A DNA stretch of 64,000 nucleotides from Streptomyces sp. NBC_01255 (GTDB taxonomy: Bacteria > Actinomycetota > Actinomycetes > Streptomycetales > Streptomycetaceae): the NCBI RefSeq assembly GCF_036226445.1, contig NZ_CP108474.1:4402001-4466000 (forward strand), read 5' to 3'. This document shows positions 49,292 through 58,549 of this stretch, one piece after another. The notes beneath the pieces were generated by a model. The model searched no databases. It had not been told where the DNA came from and worked only from the letters and a program-made list of their open reading frames with translations. The number at the start of each line of letters is the position of its first letter. Positions within the stretch are counted from its first letter, which is position 1. The position numbers and the translations under genes were made by a program.

Positions 49292-51085
49292 ATGAGCGAC
49301 CCCGCGACCGCACCCGCGCCCCGACGTGCCCGTGTCCGTGCCCCCGAGCTGATCGGCAAGGGCGGCTGGCTGAACACGGGAGGAGACGACCTCACCCTCG
49401 CCGACCTGCGAGGAAAAGTCGTTCTTCTCGACTTTTGGACCTTTTGCTGTGTGAACTGCCTCCACGTCCTCGACGAGCTGCGGGACCTGGAGGAGAAGCA
49501 CCGCGACACGCTCGTCATCGTCGGTGTGCACTCGCCGAAGTTCGTGCACGAGGCCGAGCATCAGGCCGTCGTCGATGCCGTCGAGCGGTACGAGGTGCAT
49601 CACCCCGTGCTCGACGACCCGGAGCTCGCGACCTGGAAGCAGTACGCCGTCCGGGCTTGGCCGACGCTCGTCGTGATCGACCCCGAGGGGTACGTCGTCG
49701 CCCAGCACGCCGGTGAGGGGCACGCCAACGCGATCCGGACCCTCGTCGAGGAGCTGGAGGCCGAGCACGAGGCCAAGGGGACGCTGCGGCGCGGGGACGG
49801 GCCGTACGTGGCGCCGGAGCCCGTCGCCACCGACCTCCGCTTCCCCGGCAAGGCGGTCCTGCTGCCGTCCGGGAACCTCCTCGTCTCCGACACCACCCGG
49901 CACCAGCTCGTCGAGCTCGCGGCGGACGGGGAGACCGTCGTGCGGCGGATCGGGGAAGGGGTGTTCCGGGAGCCGCAGGGCCTCGCGATGCTGCCCGACG
50001 GCAAGATCGTCGTCGCCGACACCGTGAACCACGCCCTGCGCGTGTTCGACCCGGAGAGCGGCGCGATCGAGCTCGTCGCCGGCACCGGAAAGCAGTGGTG
50101 GCAGGGGTCGCCCACGTCCGGGCCCGCCCTGGAGGTCGACCTGTCCTCGCCGTGGGACGTCGCCTGGTGGCAGGGCAAGGTGTGGATCGCCATGGCCGGC
50201 GTCCACCAGATCTGGACGTACGACCCCGAGAGCGGGACCGTCGAGGTCGCCGCCGGGACGACGAACGAGGGCCTCGTCGACGGGCCCGCCGCCGAGGCCT
50301 GGTTCGCGCAGCCGTCCGGGCTCGCCGCCACCGAGGACCGGCTGTGGATCGCCGACTCCGAGACCAGCTCCGTGCGCTGGATCGACACCGAAGGAATCGT
50401 CCACACGGCCGTCGGCACCGGGCTCTTCGACTTCGGGCACCGCGACGGCGCCGCCGACCAGGCCCTGCTCCAGCACCCGCTGGGCGTGACCGCCCTCCCC
50501 GACGGCTCGGTCGCGATCAGCGACACGTACAACCACGCCCTGCGCCGCTTCGACCCGGCGACGGGCGAGGTGACGACGCTCGCCACCGATCTGCGCGAGC
50601 CGAGCGACGCCGTGCTCGTCGACGGCGACATCGTGGTCGTCGAGTCCGCCCGGCACCGGCTGACGCGGCTCCGCCTGCCCGAGGAGGCCGTCCAGGTCGA
50701 GTCGGTCGCCCACCGCACCAAGCGCGAGGCCACGGAGGTCGCCCCCGGCCGCCTCCGCCTGGATGTCGTCTTCCAGGCCCCGACGGGCCAGAAGCTCGAT
50801 GACCGCTACGGCCCGTCGACGCGGCTCCTGGTCTCCTCGACCCCGCCGGAGCTGCTGCTCGGCGGCGAGGGCACGGGAACCGATCTCTTCCGTGAGCTCG
50901 ACCTGAACCCGGAGCTGACCGAAGGCGTCCTGCACGTCTCCGCGATGGCCGCGTCATGCGACGACGACCCCGCCAACGAGTACCCGGCCTGCCACGTCCA
51001 CCAGCAGGACTGGGGCGTCCCGGTGAAGATCACGGAGACGGGCACGGCCCGCCTCCCCCTGATCCTCGCGGGCATGGACGCCTAA
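49292..51085 (+). CDS. NHL-repeat protein with N-terminal thioredoxin-like domain
   Basis: 597 aa. Residues 15-165 form a TlpA-like thioredoxin domain with LADLRGKVVLLDFWTFCCVNCLHVLDEL, so the redox motif is CVNC preceded by an extra Cys. Residues 180-490 form an NHL beta-propeller with repeats such as GVTALPDGSVAISDTYNHALRRF. No signal peptide is visible, so it would be cytoplasmic. The combination, as in NHLRC2, has an unknown redox role. It overlaps the convergent small-protein gene by 4 nt. Confidence 0.92.
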   Translation: MSDPATAPAPRRARVRAPELIGKGGWLNTGGDDLTLADLRGKVVLLDFWTFCCVNCLHVLDELRDLEEKHRDTLVIVGVHSPKFVHEAEHQAVVDAVERYEVHHPVLDDPELATWKQYAVRAWPTLVVIDPEGYVVAQHAGEGHANAIRTLVEELEAEHEAKGTLRRGDGPYVAPEPVATDLRFPGKAVLLPSGNLLVSDTTRHQLVELAADGETVVRRIGEGVFREPQGLAMLPDGKIVVADTVNHALRVFDPESGAIELVAGTGKQWWQGSPTSGPALEVDLSSPWDVAWWQGKVWIAMAGVHQIWTYDPESGTVEVAAGTTNEGLVDGPAAEAWFAQPSGLAATEDRLWIADSETSSVRWIDTEGIVHTAVGTGLFDFGHRDGAADQALLQHPLGVTALPDGSVAISDTYNHALRRFDPATGEVTTLATDLREPSDAVLVDGDIVVVESARHRLTRLRLPEEAVQVESVAHRTKREATEVAPGRLRLDVVFQAPTGQKLDDRYGPSTRLLVSSTPPELLLGGEGTGTDLFRELDLNPELTEGVLHVSAMAASCDDDPANEYPACHVHQQDWGVPVKITETGTARLPLILAGMDA

Positions 51086-51426
51086 CGCACGATCCCCTGG
51101 TTCCTGGACGGGCGCCCTGCGGCCCCGTCCAGGCACCCGGCCACCCACGCCGCCGGGTCGTGGACGGCCCGTTCGCCGCCCATCCCCTGCCGCTCCATGA
51201 GCGCGCACTCCCCGGCGAGCAGCGCCTTCGTGCGCGAGCCGTCGACGTCGTACCCGCGGATGCGGGAGGCCAGGATGTAGCCGCCCTCGTACGCGATGTC
51301 CGTGCCCCACGGCGGCCGGTCGTCGTACCGGTCGATGACGACGCCCGCCGCCGCCGCGGCGAGCGCGACGGCGACGGTGATACCGGCGGTGAACTTCCCC
51401 CGGGACGGGCCCTCGTGACGGTGCAT
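51082..51426 (-). CDS. Small membrane-anchored or secreted hypothetical protein
   Basis: 114 aa with one hydrophobic helix near the N-terminus (FTAGITVAVALAAAAAGVVI) and a short exported domain containing two Cys (GECALMERQ and AGCLDGAAG) that may form a disulfide. No known family. Its stop overlaps the NHL gene stop by 4 nt. A possible target of the neighbouring thioredoxin-like protein, but only by position. Confidence 0.7.
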   Translation of the reverse strand: MHRHEGPSRGKFTAGITVAVALAAAAAGVVIDRYDDRPPWGTDIAYEGGYILASRIRGYDVDGSRTKALLAGECALMERQGMGGERAVHDPAAWVAGCLDGAAGRPSRNQGIVR

Positions 51427-51486
51427 GAGGACGAGGCTGCCGGGCGGGGCCTTTCGTCGATGTTTCGCTCGGCGCCCCGGACGTGC

Positions 51487-52794
51487 TCAGCCCTCCAGGA
51501 AGGCGACCAGGGCGTTTGCGAGGAGGTACGGGTCGTCGGCGCCGCAGAGTTCGCGGGCGCTGTGCATCGAGAGGATCGCGACGCCGATGTCGACGGTCTT
51601 GATGCCGTGGCGGGCGGCGGTGATCGGGCCGATCGTCGTGCCGCAGGGCATGTCGTTGTTGGAGACGAACGACTGCCAGGGCACGCCCGCCTTCTCGCAG
51701 GCGGCGGCGAAGACGGCCCGGCCGCTGCCGTCGGTGGCGTACCGCTGGTTGACGTTGACCTTGAGGATCGGGCCGCCGTTGACGCGCGGGTGGTGCGTCG
51801 GGTCGTGGCGCTCCGCGTAGTTGGGGTGGACGGCGTGGCCGGTGTCGGAGGAGAGGCAGACCGTGCCGGCGAAGGCGCGGGCGCGGTCCTCGTAGGCGCC
51901 GCCGCGGGCGTAGACCGAGCGCTCCAGGACGTTGCCGAGCAGCGGGCCCTGGGCGCCGGTGTCGGCCTCGGAGCCGTTCTCCTCGTGGTCGAAGGCGGCG
52001 AGGACCGGGATGTACGGCAGGTCGTCGCGGCCCGCGAGGGAGGCGAGCGCGGCGACGGCGGCGTGGACGGAGAGGAGGTTGTCCATGCGCGGTCCGGCGA
52101 GGAGTTCGCGGTCGCGGCCCAGGTAGGCGGGCGCCTCGACGGGGTGGACCATGAGGTCCCAGCCGGTGACGTCCTCGGCGTCGACGCCGGCCTCGGCGGC
52201 GACGAAGGAGATCAGGTCGCCCTCGTGGACCTTGCCGATGCCCCAGATGGGCTGCATGTGGCGCTGGCGCTCCAGCTTGAGGCCGTCGTTGGCCCCGCGG
52301 TCGAGGTGGATGGCGAGCTGCGGGACGCGCAGCAGCGGCCGGTCCACGTTGACGAGGTGGTGGCTGCCGTCGCGGAGGGTGAGGCGGCCGGCGAGGCCGA
52401 GGTCGCGGTCGAGCCAGGTGTTGAGGAGGGTCCCGCCGTAGATCTCGACGGCGACCTGACGCCAGCCTTGGGCGCCCATGTCGGGGCGGGGCTTGACGCG
52501 CAGGTTGGGGGAGTCGGTGTGGGCGCCGACGATCCGGTACGGGGTGTGGGCGGCGGCGCCCTCCGGCACGTACCAGGCGATGATCGCGCCGCCGCGGACC
52601 ACGTACTTCCCGCCGCTCGTCCCGTCCCACTCGGCGGTCTCCTCGACGCGCCGGAAGCCGGCCTTCTCCAGGCGTGAGGCGGCGCTCGCCACCGCGTGGT
52701 ACGCCGACGGGGAGGCCGTCAGGAAGGACATGAGGTCATCGGTGTGACCGCGGTCGAAGGGGCCGGCCGTGGGGCGGGAAGCTGCGCTGCTCAT
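51487..52794 (-). CDS. M18 family aminopeptidase (aspartyl aminopeptidase type)
   Basis: 435 aa with a two-zinc M18 metallopeptidase fold. The metal and active-site motifs are VGAHTDSPNLRVKPRPD (His/Asp), AAFDHEENGSEADTGAQG (Glu-Glu), LSSDTGHAVHPNYAERHDPTHHP (Asp/His) and MPCGTTIGPITAARHGIKTVDIGVAILSMHSARE (His near the end). It removes N-terminal acidic residues from peptides in the cytoplasm, as a tetrahedral dodecamer in the family. The ATG at 52794 starts MSSAASRPTAG; the frame extends 19 codons further but without support. Confidence 0.94.
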   Translation of the reverse strand: MSSAASRPTAGPFDRGHTDDLMSFLTASPSAYHAVASAASRLEKAGFRRVEETAEWDGTSGGKYVVRGGAIIAWYVPEGAAAHTPYRIVGAHTDSPNLRVKPRPDMGAQGWRQVAVEIYGGTLLNTWLDRDLGLAGRLTLRDGSHHLVNVDRPLLRVPQLAIHLDRGANDGLKLERQRHMQPIWGIGKVHEGDLISFVAAEAGVDAEDVTGWDLMVHPVEAPAYLGRDRELLAGPRMDNLLSVHAAVAALASLAGRDDLPYIPVLAAFDHEENGSEADTGAQGPLLGNVLERSVYARGGAYEDRARAFAGTVCLSSDTGHAVHPNYAERHDPTHHPRVNGGPILKVNVNQRYATDGSGRAVFAAACEKAGVPWQSFVSNNDMPCGTTIGPITAARHGIKTVDIGVAILSMHSARELCGADDPYLLANALVAFLEG

Positions 52795-52899
52795 GGGCTC
52801 CACCTTACGCAGCACGGCTCCTGAGGGGCCGGTGGGTACCGGCGCCCACATGGGCCTGGCAAGTGAGCCCGGCTGGAGCGCCCCGGAGGTGAACCGAGC

Positions 52900-52950
52900 C
52901 GTAAAAAGAAAACAGCACGGCCCGCCCCCCTCCCCGGGGACGGGCCGTGC
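52900..52950 (-). terminator. Intrinsic terminator of the large acyl-CoA dehydrogenase gene
   Basis: A 10-bp perfect stem (GCACGGCCCG / CGGGCCGTGC) with a 16-nt loop, followed on the minus strand by TGTTTTCTTTTTAC. It is 23 nt after the stop codon. Confidence 0.92.
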
Positions 52951-52972
52951 CGGCAGGACGTGGTGGCGTTCC

Positions 52973-54802
52973 TTAGAACGCGGCCTCGTCCAGGTCCATC
53001 ACCGAGGAGTCGATCGCCTCGGCGAGCGCGCGCTCGGCGGAGACGCCCGGCAGGACGTTCGCGGCGAAGAACTTCGCGGCCGCGATCTTGCCCTGGTAGA
53101 AGGCGACATCCTTGCCCGTGGCGCCGGCGGCCAGCTTCTCGGCGGCGACAGCGGCGCCCTTGAGGAGCAGGTAGCCGACGACGACGTCGCCGGAGGCGAG
53201 CAGCAGGCGGGTGGTGTTGAGGCCGACCTTGTAGATGTTCTTGACGTCCTCGCCGGTGGCGGTGAGGTCGGTGATCATCGTGCCGACGATGCCTTCGAGG
53301 TCGACGGCGGCCTTGGCGAGCGCGTCGCGGGCGCCGGCCAGCTCCTCGCCGCCGGTGCCGACCGCGAGGAACTTCTTGATCTCCTCGGAGAGCGTGTTCA
53401 GGGCGGCGCCCTGGTCACGGACGATCTTGCGGAAGAAGAAGTCCTGGCCCTGGATGGCCGTGGTGCCCTCGTAGAGGGTGTCGATCTTGGCGTCCCGGAT
53501 GTACTGCTCGATCGGGTACTCCTGGAGGAACCCGGAGCCGCCGAAGGTCTGGAGCGACTGCGCGAGCTGCTCGTAGCCCTTCTCGGAGCCGTAGCCCTTG
53601 ACGATCGGGAGCAGCAGGTCGTTGAGACCGTGCAGCGCCTTGACGTCCTCGCCGGCCGCTTCCTTGAGCGCGATCTCGTCCTGCACGGAGGCCGTGTAGA
53701 GGACGAGGGTGCGCATGCCCTCGGCGTACGCCTTCTGCGTCATCAGCGAGCGGCGGACGTCGGGGTGGTGCGTGATGGTGACCTTGGGCGCGGCCTTGTC
53801 CATGAAGTTGGCCAGGTCGGTGCCCTGGACGCGCTCCTTGGCGTACTCCAGGGCGTTGAGGTAGCCCGTGGAGAGGGTGGAGATCGCCTTCGTGCCGACC
53901 ATCATGCGGGCGAACTCGATGATGAGGAACATCTGGCGGATGCCCTCGTGCTTGTCGCCGATGAGCCAGCCCTTGGCGGGGTGCTGGTCGCCGAAGGTCA
54001 TCTCGCACGTGTTGGAGGCCTTGAGGCCCATCTTGTGCTCGACGTTGGTGGCGTAGACGCCGTTGCGGGCGCCGAGCTCGCCGGTCTCCCAGTCGAACTC
54101 GTACTTCGGGACGAGGAAGAGGGAGAGGCCCTTGGTGCCGGGGCCGGCACCCTCGGGGCGGGCGAGGACGTAGTGGAGGATGTTCTCCTCCATGTCGTGC
54201 TCGCCGGAGGTGATGAAGCGCTTCACGCCCTCGATGTGCCAGGAGCCGTCCTCCTGCTGGACGGCCTTGGTGCGGCCGGCGCCGACGTCCGAGCCGGCGT
54301 CGGGCTCGGTGAGGACCATGGTGGAGCCCCAGCGCTTCTCGACCGCGATCTGGGCGACCTTCTTCTGCGCCTCGTTGCCCTCGTTGTAGAGGACGCCGGC
54401 GAACGCCGGGCCGGAGGAGTACATCCAGATGGCCGGGTTCGAGCCGAGGAGGAGCTCCGCGTAGGCCCAGACGAGGGAGCGCGGGGCGGTGGTGCCGCCG
54501 ATGCCCTCGGGGATGCCGAGGCGCCAGTACTCGGAGTCCATGAAGGCCTTGTAGGACTTCTTGAAGGAGGCCGGTACGGGGGCGGTGTTGGTCTCCGGGT
54601 CGAAGACCGGCGGGTTGCGGTCGGCGTCGGCGAAGGACTCCGCGAGCTCGTTCTCGGCGAGGCGGCGGATCTCGTCGAGGATGCTCTTGGCGGTCTCGAC
54701 GTCCATCTCCTCGAACGGACCGGTGCCGTACACCTTGTCGCGGCCGAGCACCTCGAAGAGGTTGAACTCGATGTCGCGGAGATTCGACTTGTAGTGCCCC
54801 AT
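52973..54802 (-). CDS. Long-chain acyl-CoA dehydrogenase, FadE5-like, 609 aa
   Basis: A 609-aa flavoprotein with an extended N-terminus and a C-terminal extra domain. It has [16 protein letters not shown], the substrate-loop [14 protein letters not shown], and near residue 450 the catalytic-Glu region [23 protein letters not shown]. The long form is the actinobacterial FadE5/AcdE group that oxidises saturated acyl-CoAs to trans-2-enoyl-CoAs. The ATG at 54802 follows GGAG by 8 nt. The T-rich terminator marks it as a highly expressed single gene. Confidence 0.94.
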   Translation of the reverse strand: MGHYKSNLRDIEFNLFEVLGRDKVYGTGPFEEMDVETAKSILDEIRRLAENELAESFADADRNPPVFDPETNTAPVPASFKKSYKAFMDSEYWRLGIPEGIGGTTAPRSLVWAYAELLLGSNPAIWMYSSGPAFAGVLYNEGNEAQKKVAQIAVEKRWGSTMVLTEPDAGSDVGAGRTKAVQQEDGSWHIEGVKRFITSGEHDMEENILHYVLARPEGAGPGTKGLSLFLVPKYEFDWETGELGARNGVYATNVEHKMGLKASNTCEMTFGDQHPAKGWLIGDKHEGIRQMFLIIEFARMMVGTKAISTLSTGYLNALEYAKERVQGTDLANFMDKAAPKVTITHHPDVRRSLMTQKAYAEGMRTLVLYTASVQDEIALKEAAGEDVKALHGLNDLLLPIVKGYGSEKGYEQLAQSLQTFGGSGFLQEYPIEQYIRDAKIDTLYEGTTAIQGQDFFFRKIVRDQGAALNTLSEEIKKFLAVGTGGEELAGARDALAKAAVDLEGIVGTMITDLTATGEDVKNIYKVGLNTTRLLLASGDVVVGYLLLKGAAVAAEKLAAGATGKDVAFYQGKIAAAKFFAANVLPGVSAERALAEAIDSSVMDLDEAAF

Positions 54803-54946
54803 GGCGACGGCTCCGTAAAGGCTCGGGGAGGCAGGTTCCTCGTACACGTACCAGCGAGTAGCAACACGCTCTCTCCGATGATGCTACCCACCGGTAATAA
54901 GAGCAACCCCTTCCGGGCCATCTGTGACGCAGTAGGCTCAGGGCCC

Positions 54947-55399
54947 ATGTACGGCTACGACCAGAATCCGGGTGCCCAGCAGCAGTACGCCCCGCCGCAG
55001 CAGGGGTACGCGCAGCAGCCTCCGCTCTATCCGGAGCCCTCGCCTCCGTCTCTTGCCGACGCCGTACGCGCCTTCACGACCGGCACCCTCGCCCCCGAGG
55101 ACTTCCAGCAGATCTTCGCGACCTCGAAGGTCTACTGCCCGCGCGGCGACAACCCCGGCTTCCTGGCCCTGCACAACACCCAGCAGCCGGTGATCCCGAT
55201 GTTCACCACGCTCAAGGAGCTGCGGCGGTACGCGGGCAAGGAGTCGAAGTACTTCGTCATCACCGGCGCCGAGGTGATCGACCTGCTGCCGACCGGCTAC
55301 GGCTTCGTCCTCGACATGGAGGGCGACCACCGCATGGTCTTCGACGCCAAGGCCGTGGAGCAGATGGTCGACTACGCGATGCGCCGGATGTACGGCTGA
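54947..55399 (+). CDS. SseB family protein
   Basis: 150 aa. A Gln/Pro/Tyr-rich disordered N-terminus (NPGAQQQYAPPQQGYAQQPP) is followed by an SseB N-terminal domain (FTTGTLAPEDFQQIFATSKVYCPRGDNPGFLALHNTQQPVIPMFTTLKELRRYAGKESKYFVITGAEVIDLLPTGYGFVLD). This fold is known from E. coli SseB and type VII/EspG-like proteins; the function is not assigned. The ATG at 54947 was chosen since the long upstream frame runs through the acyl-CoA dehydrogenase gene on the other strand. Confidence 0.88.
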   Translation: MYGYDQNPGAQQQYAPPQQGYAQQPPLYPEPSPPSLADAVRAFTTGTLAPEDFQQIFATSKVYCPRGDNPGFLALHNTQQPVIPMFTTLKELRRYAGKESKYFVITGAEVIDLLPTGYGFVLDMEGDHRMVFDAKAVEQMVDYAMRRMYG

Positions 55400-55420
55400 C
55401 CGATTCTTGACCCCATGGGG

Positions 55421-55446
55421 CGCCCGGGAGGAATTCCTCCCGGGCG
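55421..55446 (+). terminator. 26-nt perfect palindrome after the SseB gene
   Basis: Arms CGCCCGGGAGGAA and TTCCTCCCGGGCG form a full 13+13 palindrome centred on an EcoRI-type GAATTC, followed by TTCCGCG. Probably a terminator 21 nt after the stop, though a loopless palindrome can also be a protein site. Confidence 0.6.
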
Positions 55447-55468
55447 TTCCGCGTTCCAGGTGGCAGAA

Positions 55469-55484
55469 AGTTCAGTGTTCAACT
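55469..55484. promoter_or_regulatory. Candidate operator before the pirin gene
   Basis: AGTTCAGTGTTCAACT: two direct GTTCA units and AGTT/AACT ends, 38 nt before the pirin ATG. The surrounding stretch is AT-richer than its neighbourhood. The binding protein is unknown. Confidence 0.4.
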
Positions 55485-55522
55485 AAAGTGGACGTACAAG
55501 GTCGCACCTAGGAGGTCCGGTC

Positions 55523-56485
55523 ATGCCCGCTGTGACTGTCGAGAACCCGCTCACCCTGCCGCGCGTCGCCGCCCCGGCCGACGCCGGCTCCCGCCCCGTG
55601 CTCGCCGTCACGACGGCCCCGTCCGGCTTCGAGGGCGAGGGTTTCCCGGTGCGACGCGCGTTCGCCGGGATCAACTACCAGTACCTCGACCCGTTCATCA
55701 TGATGGACCAGATGGGCGAGGTGGAGTACGCCCCCGGCGAGCCCAAGGGCACGCCCTGGCACCCCCACCGAGGCTTCGAGACCGTCACCTACATCATCGA
55801 CGGGACCTTCGACCACCAGGACTCCAACGGCGGCGGCGGCACCATCACCGACGGCGACACCCAGTGGATGACCGCAGGTCAAGGCTTGCTTCATATCGAG
55901 GCCCCGCCGGAGTCCCTCGTCGTCAGCGGCGGACTCTTCCACGGTCTCCAGCTCTGGGTGAACCTGCCCGCGGCCGACAAGATGATGGCCCCGCGCTACC
56001 AGGACATCCGCGGCCGCCAGGTCCAGCTGCTCACCTCCCCCGACGGCGGCGCGCTGCTCCGCGTCATCGCGGGCGAGCTCGACGGCCACGAGGGCCCGGG
56101 CATCACCCACACCCCGATCACGATGATCCACGCCACCCTGCGGCCGGGCGCCGAGATCAGCCTGCCGTGGCGCGAGGACTTCAACGGCCTCGCGTACGTC
56201 CTCGCCGGCCGCGGCACCGTCGGCGCCGAACGCCGCCCCGTCCACATGGGCCAGACCGCCGTCTTCGGCAAGGGCGGCGCGCTCACCGTCCGCGCGGACG
56301 AGAAGCAGGACGGCCACACGCCGGACCTGGAGGTCGTCCTCCTCGGCGGGCAGCCGATCCGCGAGCCCATGGCGCACTACGGCCCGTTCGTCATGAACAC
56401 CCAGGCCGAACTCCGCCAGGCCTTCGAGGACTTCCAGGCGGGCCGGCTCGGCACGATCCCGGCGGTCCACGGGATCGGCGAGTAG
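55523..56485 (+). CDS. Pirin family protein
   Basis: A 320-aa bicupin. The N-terminal cupin has the pirin metal ligands in WHPHRGFETVTYIIDG (HxH, Glu or His further on) and WMTAGQGLLHIE, plus GLQLWVNLPAADK; the C-terminal cupin ends WREDFNGLAYVLAGRGTV. Pirins bind iron and many act as quercetinases or redox regulators (family knowledge). A very good AGGAGG precedes the ATG. Confidence 0.93.
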   Translation: MPAVTVENPLTLPRVAAPADAGSRPVLAVTTAPSGFEGEGFPVRRAFAGINYQYLDPFIMMDQMGEVEYAPGEPKGTPWHPHRGFETVTYIIDGTFDHQDSNGGGGTITDGDTQWMTAGQGLLHIEAPPESLVVSGGLFHGLQLWVNLPAADKMMAPRYQDIRGRQVQLLTSPDGGALLRVIAGELDGHEGPGITHTPITMIHATLRPGAEISLPWREDFNGLAYVLAGRGTVGAERRPVHMGQTAVFGKGGALTVRADEKQDGHTPDLEVVLLGGQPIREPMAHYGPFVMNTQAELRQAFEDFQAGRLGTIPAVHGIGE

Positions 56486-56487
56486 GA

Positions 56488-56526
56488 GTACGTACGTCAC
56501 AGGAGGAGCAGCAGGCGTACGTACGT
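56488..56526. repeat. Pair of GTACGTACGT repeats
   Basis: The 10-mer GTACGTACGT occurs at 56488-56497 and 56517-56526, 19 nt apart, between the pirin stop and the permease start. Each is itself palindromic (ACGTACGT), so it may be a two-site operator or a chance repeat. Confidence 0.5.
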
Positions 56527-56603
56527 AACCGGTGGTGACGTGCCGTCACCCGTACGGCCGTCAGCACGCGACGACACGCCGACGGGCGTGGTCCGGTGGA
56601 CGG

Positions 56604-57701
56604 GTGCAGACGACCCGAGCGCTCCTCCCCGAACCCGCCCGTCGTTTCGCCGCGTGGTGCGTGGTCCTGCTGCTCGCCGCGGGGGTCTTCGCCATCGGGA
56701 TCTGGCTGTGCGTCGTCTTCCAGACGGCCGTCACACCCGTCCTCCTCGCGATCCTCGGCACCGCCCTCCTCGGGCCGCTCTACCGCTGGCTCCTCCGCAT
56801 GAAGGTGCGGAAGTCGTTCGCCGCCGGGCTCACCGTCGTCGCCGTCGTCACGGTCGTCGGCGGCGCCACGTACATCGTCGTCCTCGCGCTCATCGACACC
56901 GGCGACCAGATCATCACCTCGCTGCGGCAGGCCGCCGCCGACATCGCGAAGCATCTCGGCGCCGCCGGGACCTCCCTCGACGACCTCGCCAAGAACGCCG
57001 AGGGCCTCCTCAAGCAGTTCGGCGGCACCGCCGCCTCCGGGGTGATCAGCGGGCTCAGCGTCGTCGCCCAGATGCTCGCCACCGCCGTCCTGGCCCTGCT
57101 CCTGATCTTCTTCTTCCTGAAGGACTCCGACCGGGCCGCCGGCGCCCTGCGCGCCCTCGCGCCCCACGCCACCGGCGACACCGTCGAGGCCATGGCCCGA
57201 CGCGCCTTCGAGGCCGTCGAGGGGTACATGCGGGGGACGACCCTCGTCGCCCTCGTCGACGCCGTCATCATCGGCGTCGGACTGCTCGTCCTCCAGGTGC
57301 CCGGCGCCGTGGGACTCGCCGCGCTCGTCTTCGTCACCGCCTACATCCCGTACCTCGGCGCCTTCCTCTCCGGCGCCGTCGCCGTCCTCGTCGCCCTCGC
57401 CGACCGGGGCTTCGTCATCGCCCTGTGGGTGCTCGGCATCGTCCTCGCCGTCCAGGTCCTGGAGGGCAACGTCCTCCAGCCCTTCGTCCAGAGCAAGACC
57501 GTGCAGATGCACCCGGCCGCGGTCATGCTGGCGATCACGGCGGGTGCGTCCGTCGCGGGCATCCTGGGCATGCTCCTCGCCGTACCGCTGACCGCGGCGG
57601 CGACGGGCGTCCTCGGCGAACTGCGCGCGCGGTACGGGGCGCCCCGCGAGCCCGAGGTTCCCGAGGTTCCCGAGGTTCCCGAGGCTCCCGAGGTCCCCTA
57701 G
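56604..57701 (+). CDS. AI-2E-type transporter family protein
   Basis: A 365-aa membrane protein of the PerM/AI-2E family. Helices include AWCVVLLLAAGVFAIGIWLCVVF, LLGPLYRWL, FAAGLTVVAVVTVVGGATYIVV and VVAQMLATAVLALLLIFFFLKD, and the conserved YIPYLGAFLSGAVAVLVALAD is near residue 265. Family members are proton-coupled exporters whose substrate is mostly unknown; autoinducer-2 export is only one case. The C-terminus PEVPEVPEVPEAPEVP is encoded by a 9-bp repeat that also supplies the stop codon. The GTG at 56604 was chosen over 56532 on weak grounds. Confidence 0.87.
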   Translation: MQTTRALLPEPARRFAAWCVVLLLAAGVFAIGIWLCVVFQTAVTPVLLAILGTALLGPLYRWLLRMKVRKSFAAGLTVVAVVTVVGGATYIVVLALIDTGDQIITSLRQAAADIAKHLGAAGTSLDDLAKNAEGLLKQFGGTAASGVISGLSVVAQMLATAVLALLLIFFFLKDSDRAAGALRALAPHATGDTVEAMARRAFEAVEGYMRGTTLVALVDAVIIGVGLLVLQVPGAVGLAALVFVTAYIPYLGAFLSGAVAVLVALADRGFVIALWVLGIVLAVQVLEGNVLQPFVQSKTVQMHPAAVMLAITAGASVAGILGMLLAVPLTAAATGVLGELRARYGAPREPEVPEVPEVPEAPEVP

Positions 57702-57740
57702 GTTCCCGAGGTTCCTTAGGTTCCCGAGGTTCCCTAAGCG
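57651..57740. repeat. 9-bp minisatellite CCCGAGGTT crossing the stop codon
   Basis: Ten consecutive units of CCCGAGGTT and near variants. Units 1-5 are coding (PEV), unit 6 (CCCTAGGTT) supplies the TAG stop at 57699-57701 by a GAG to TAG change, and units 7-10 lie after it. Unit 8 (CCTTAGGTT) has another TAG and unit 10 (CCCTAAGCG) a TAA. Unit 10 overlaps the end of the convergent metallohydrolase gene. Confidence 0.9.
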
Positions 57741-58549
57741 GTCGCCATCCCGCCCGGCTCGAACGAGGCCAGCATCTGCTCCAGGGCCGCCTGGTCGGGG
57801 CCGACGAACGGGTCCGTGTCCGGAGCCATCGCGATCGTGTCGATCATCGAAGCCGTCATCCGGACCGCGGGCGGCAGATGCGTGGACAGCACGATCTCCG
57901 GGGCCATGTCCTGCAGCGGGTCGATCGTCGCCCGGTACTTGACCGGGTCCACGACGTGCACCCAGGGGCTGTCCAGACTCGCCCACAGCAGCTGGGCCTG
58001 CCGCAGCTCCTCGGGCTTGAGGTCGTTCGCGTGCCCGCTCTCCGCGAGCTCGGCGGTCGGCATGGGCCCGCCGAAGCAGTCGGAGCTGAAGCAGATCCGG
58101 GTCTTCTCGTCGTAGAAGCCGACGGTGGCGGGGTTGTCGAACAGCGGCGGCCTGAACGCGCGCAGCATGCGGTCGCCGACGTCGAGGGACTGGCCGGGGT
58201 TGAGGAAGTACAGGCGGTCCATCGGCAGCGGGCGTTCCGTCGTCATGATCCCGGCGCCGATGAAGGTGGTGACGACCTTCGCCCGGGGCGCGGCCACGAG
58301 CAGGTCGAAGATGCCGCCCGTGTGGTCGCGGTCCGGGTGAGTGAGCCAGATCCAGAGGACATCGGCGGGGTCGATGACCGAACCGAGCGTCTCGACGAAG
58401 TTCCGGTCGGCTATCGAGAGTCCGGTGTCGACGACGACGGGCTCGGCGGCGGTCAGGACGTAGGCGTTGACGGGGATGTGGCCGATCCCCGGGATTTCGA
58501 GGCTGTCGGCGATCACGGTGGTGTCGCTGCCGACCTTGTGGGTGTCCAT
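57734..58549 (-). CDS. MBL-fold hydrolase with flavodiiron-like site
   Basis: A 271-aa metallo-beta-lactamase-fold protein. The metal motif is H71-P-D73-R-D75-H76 (LTHPDRDHTGG), where the usual second His is Asp, as in oxygen-reductase (flavodiiron/ODP) variants with HxExDH. Other ODP-like parts are FSSDCFGG and STHLPPAVRM. No flavodoxin domain is attached. A role in O2 or NO chemistry or as a hydrolase cannot be decided. The ATG at 58549 has GGAG at a good distance; the one at 58558 is too close. Confidence 0.83.
   Translation of the reverse strand: MDTHKVGSDTTVIADSLEIPGIGHIPVNAYVLTAAEPVVVDTGLSIADRNFVETLGSVIDPADVLWIWLTHPDRDHTGGIFDLLVAAPRAKVVTTFIGAGIMTTERPLPMDRLYFLNPGQSLDVGDRMLRAFRPPLFDNPATVGFYDEKTRICFSSDCFGGPMPTAELAESGHANDLKPEELRQAQLLWASLDSPWVHVVDPVKYRATIDPLQDMAPEIVLSTHLPPAVRMTASMIDTIAMAPDTDPFVGPDQAALEQMLASFEPGGMATA

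Noticed and set aside
54881..54900. TACC/GGTA inverted repeat upstream of the large acyl-CoA dehydrogenase
   Set aside because: Only 4-nt arms with imperfect symmetry; not enough to claim a FadR-type operator.
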